Assembly: GCA_029946105.1 (NCBI GenBank)
Contig: JAQSDW010000235.1
Location: forward strand, 26,516 to 68,337
DNA: 41,822 nucleotides
Direction of reading: 5' to 3'
Origin: Reyranella sp.
GTDB taxonomy: Bacteria; Pseudomonadota; Alphaproteobacteria; Reyranellales; Reyranellaceae
Part shown: positions 41,821 to 41,822 of the stretch, piece by piece
How the letters are laid out: each line of letters starts with the position of its first letter
How positions within the stretch are numbered: the first letter of the stretch is position 1
Translations under genes and position numbers: made by a program
The notes under the pieces: generated by a model
What the model was told of the DNA's origin: nothing
What the model saw: the letters and a program-made list of their open reading frames with translations, nothing else
The model's database searches: none

Positions 41821-41822
41821 GG

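Overview
The window is GC-rich chromosomal DNA, densely packed with short SD-led operons and many ATGA/GTGA stop-start overlaps. Gene content points to an alphaproteobacterium: two-subunit XdhAB, a bo3-type ubiquinol oxidase, a VUT-type queuosine precursor transporter, a DUF442 protein and a MetA-type outer-membrane protein. A Reyranella/Rhizobiales-like lineage is my guess from style, not something I could test. No phage, insertion sequence, CRISPR array, rRNA or tRNA was recognised.

Layout. (1) 83-8057, minus strand: a complete high-affinity K+ uptake operon, read as a 27-aa membrane ORF, then kdpF-kdpA-kdpB-kdpC-kdpD-kdpE. (2) 8194-12476, minus strand: cyoABCD, with a GC-rich hairpin terminator after cyoD and a small coiled-coil membrane protein gene ahead of cyoA; cyoE is absent here. 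(3) 12590-14721, plus strand: an SCP2-type thiolase followed by a Coq4-like protein with a helical, TerB-like N-terminal region. (4) 14762-19269, minus strand: xdhA-xdhB plus an SDR-fold protein lacking the catalytic Tyr and Lys. Divergent from it (19347-22532, plus strand) are two PuuE-like polysaccharide-deacetylase-family proteins and an MmgE/PrpD protein; together these suggest purine/ureide or related heterocycle catabolism. (5) 22533-23136 is gene-free and carries one copy of a dispersed repeat. (6) 23137-29011: a small membrane protein, a YhiN-type flavoprotein, a palindromic repeat element, an SDR-P1 peptidase-CrcB operon, a secreted MORN-repeat protein, a SpoIIAA-like protein and a CBS-domain protein. 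(7) 29093-32449: queC, a DUF4142 protein, a VUT transporter (probable queuosine pair with queC), a DUF442 phosphatase/rhodanese-like protein and a universal stress protein. (8) 32454-38254: a secreted protein with a C-terminal Kazal domain, then a divergently transcribed RND efflux adaptor and pump. (9) 38255-38901: a gene-free stretch rich in repeats and hairpins. (10) 38902-41630, minus strand: a Ca2+/H+ antiporter, a MetA-like outer-membrane protein and a VIT/CCC1-like transporter, tightly spaced.

The most unusual material is in two places. The first is the gene-free stretch at 38255-38901: a phased TGTCACA/TGTGACA array, four consecutive hairpins, a repeat shared with 22955-23004, and an exact 28-bp copy of part of the Ca2+/H+ antiporter gene. 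The second is a set of odd proteins: the Coq4-like fusion, two SDRs that both lost the catalytic Tyr, the Kazal fusion, and the extra 27-aa ORF heading the kdp operon.
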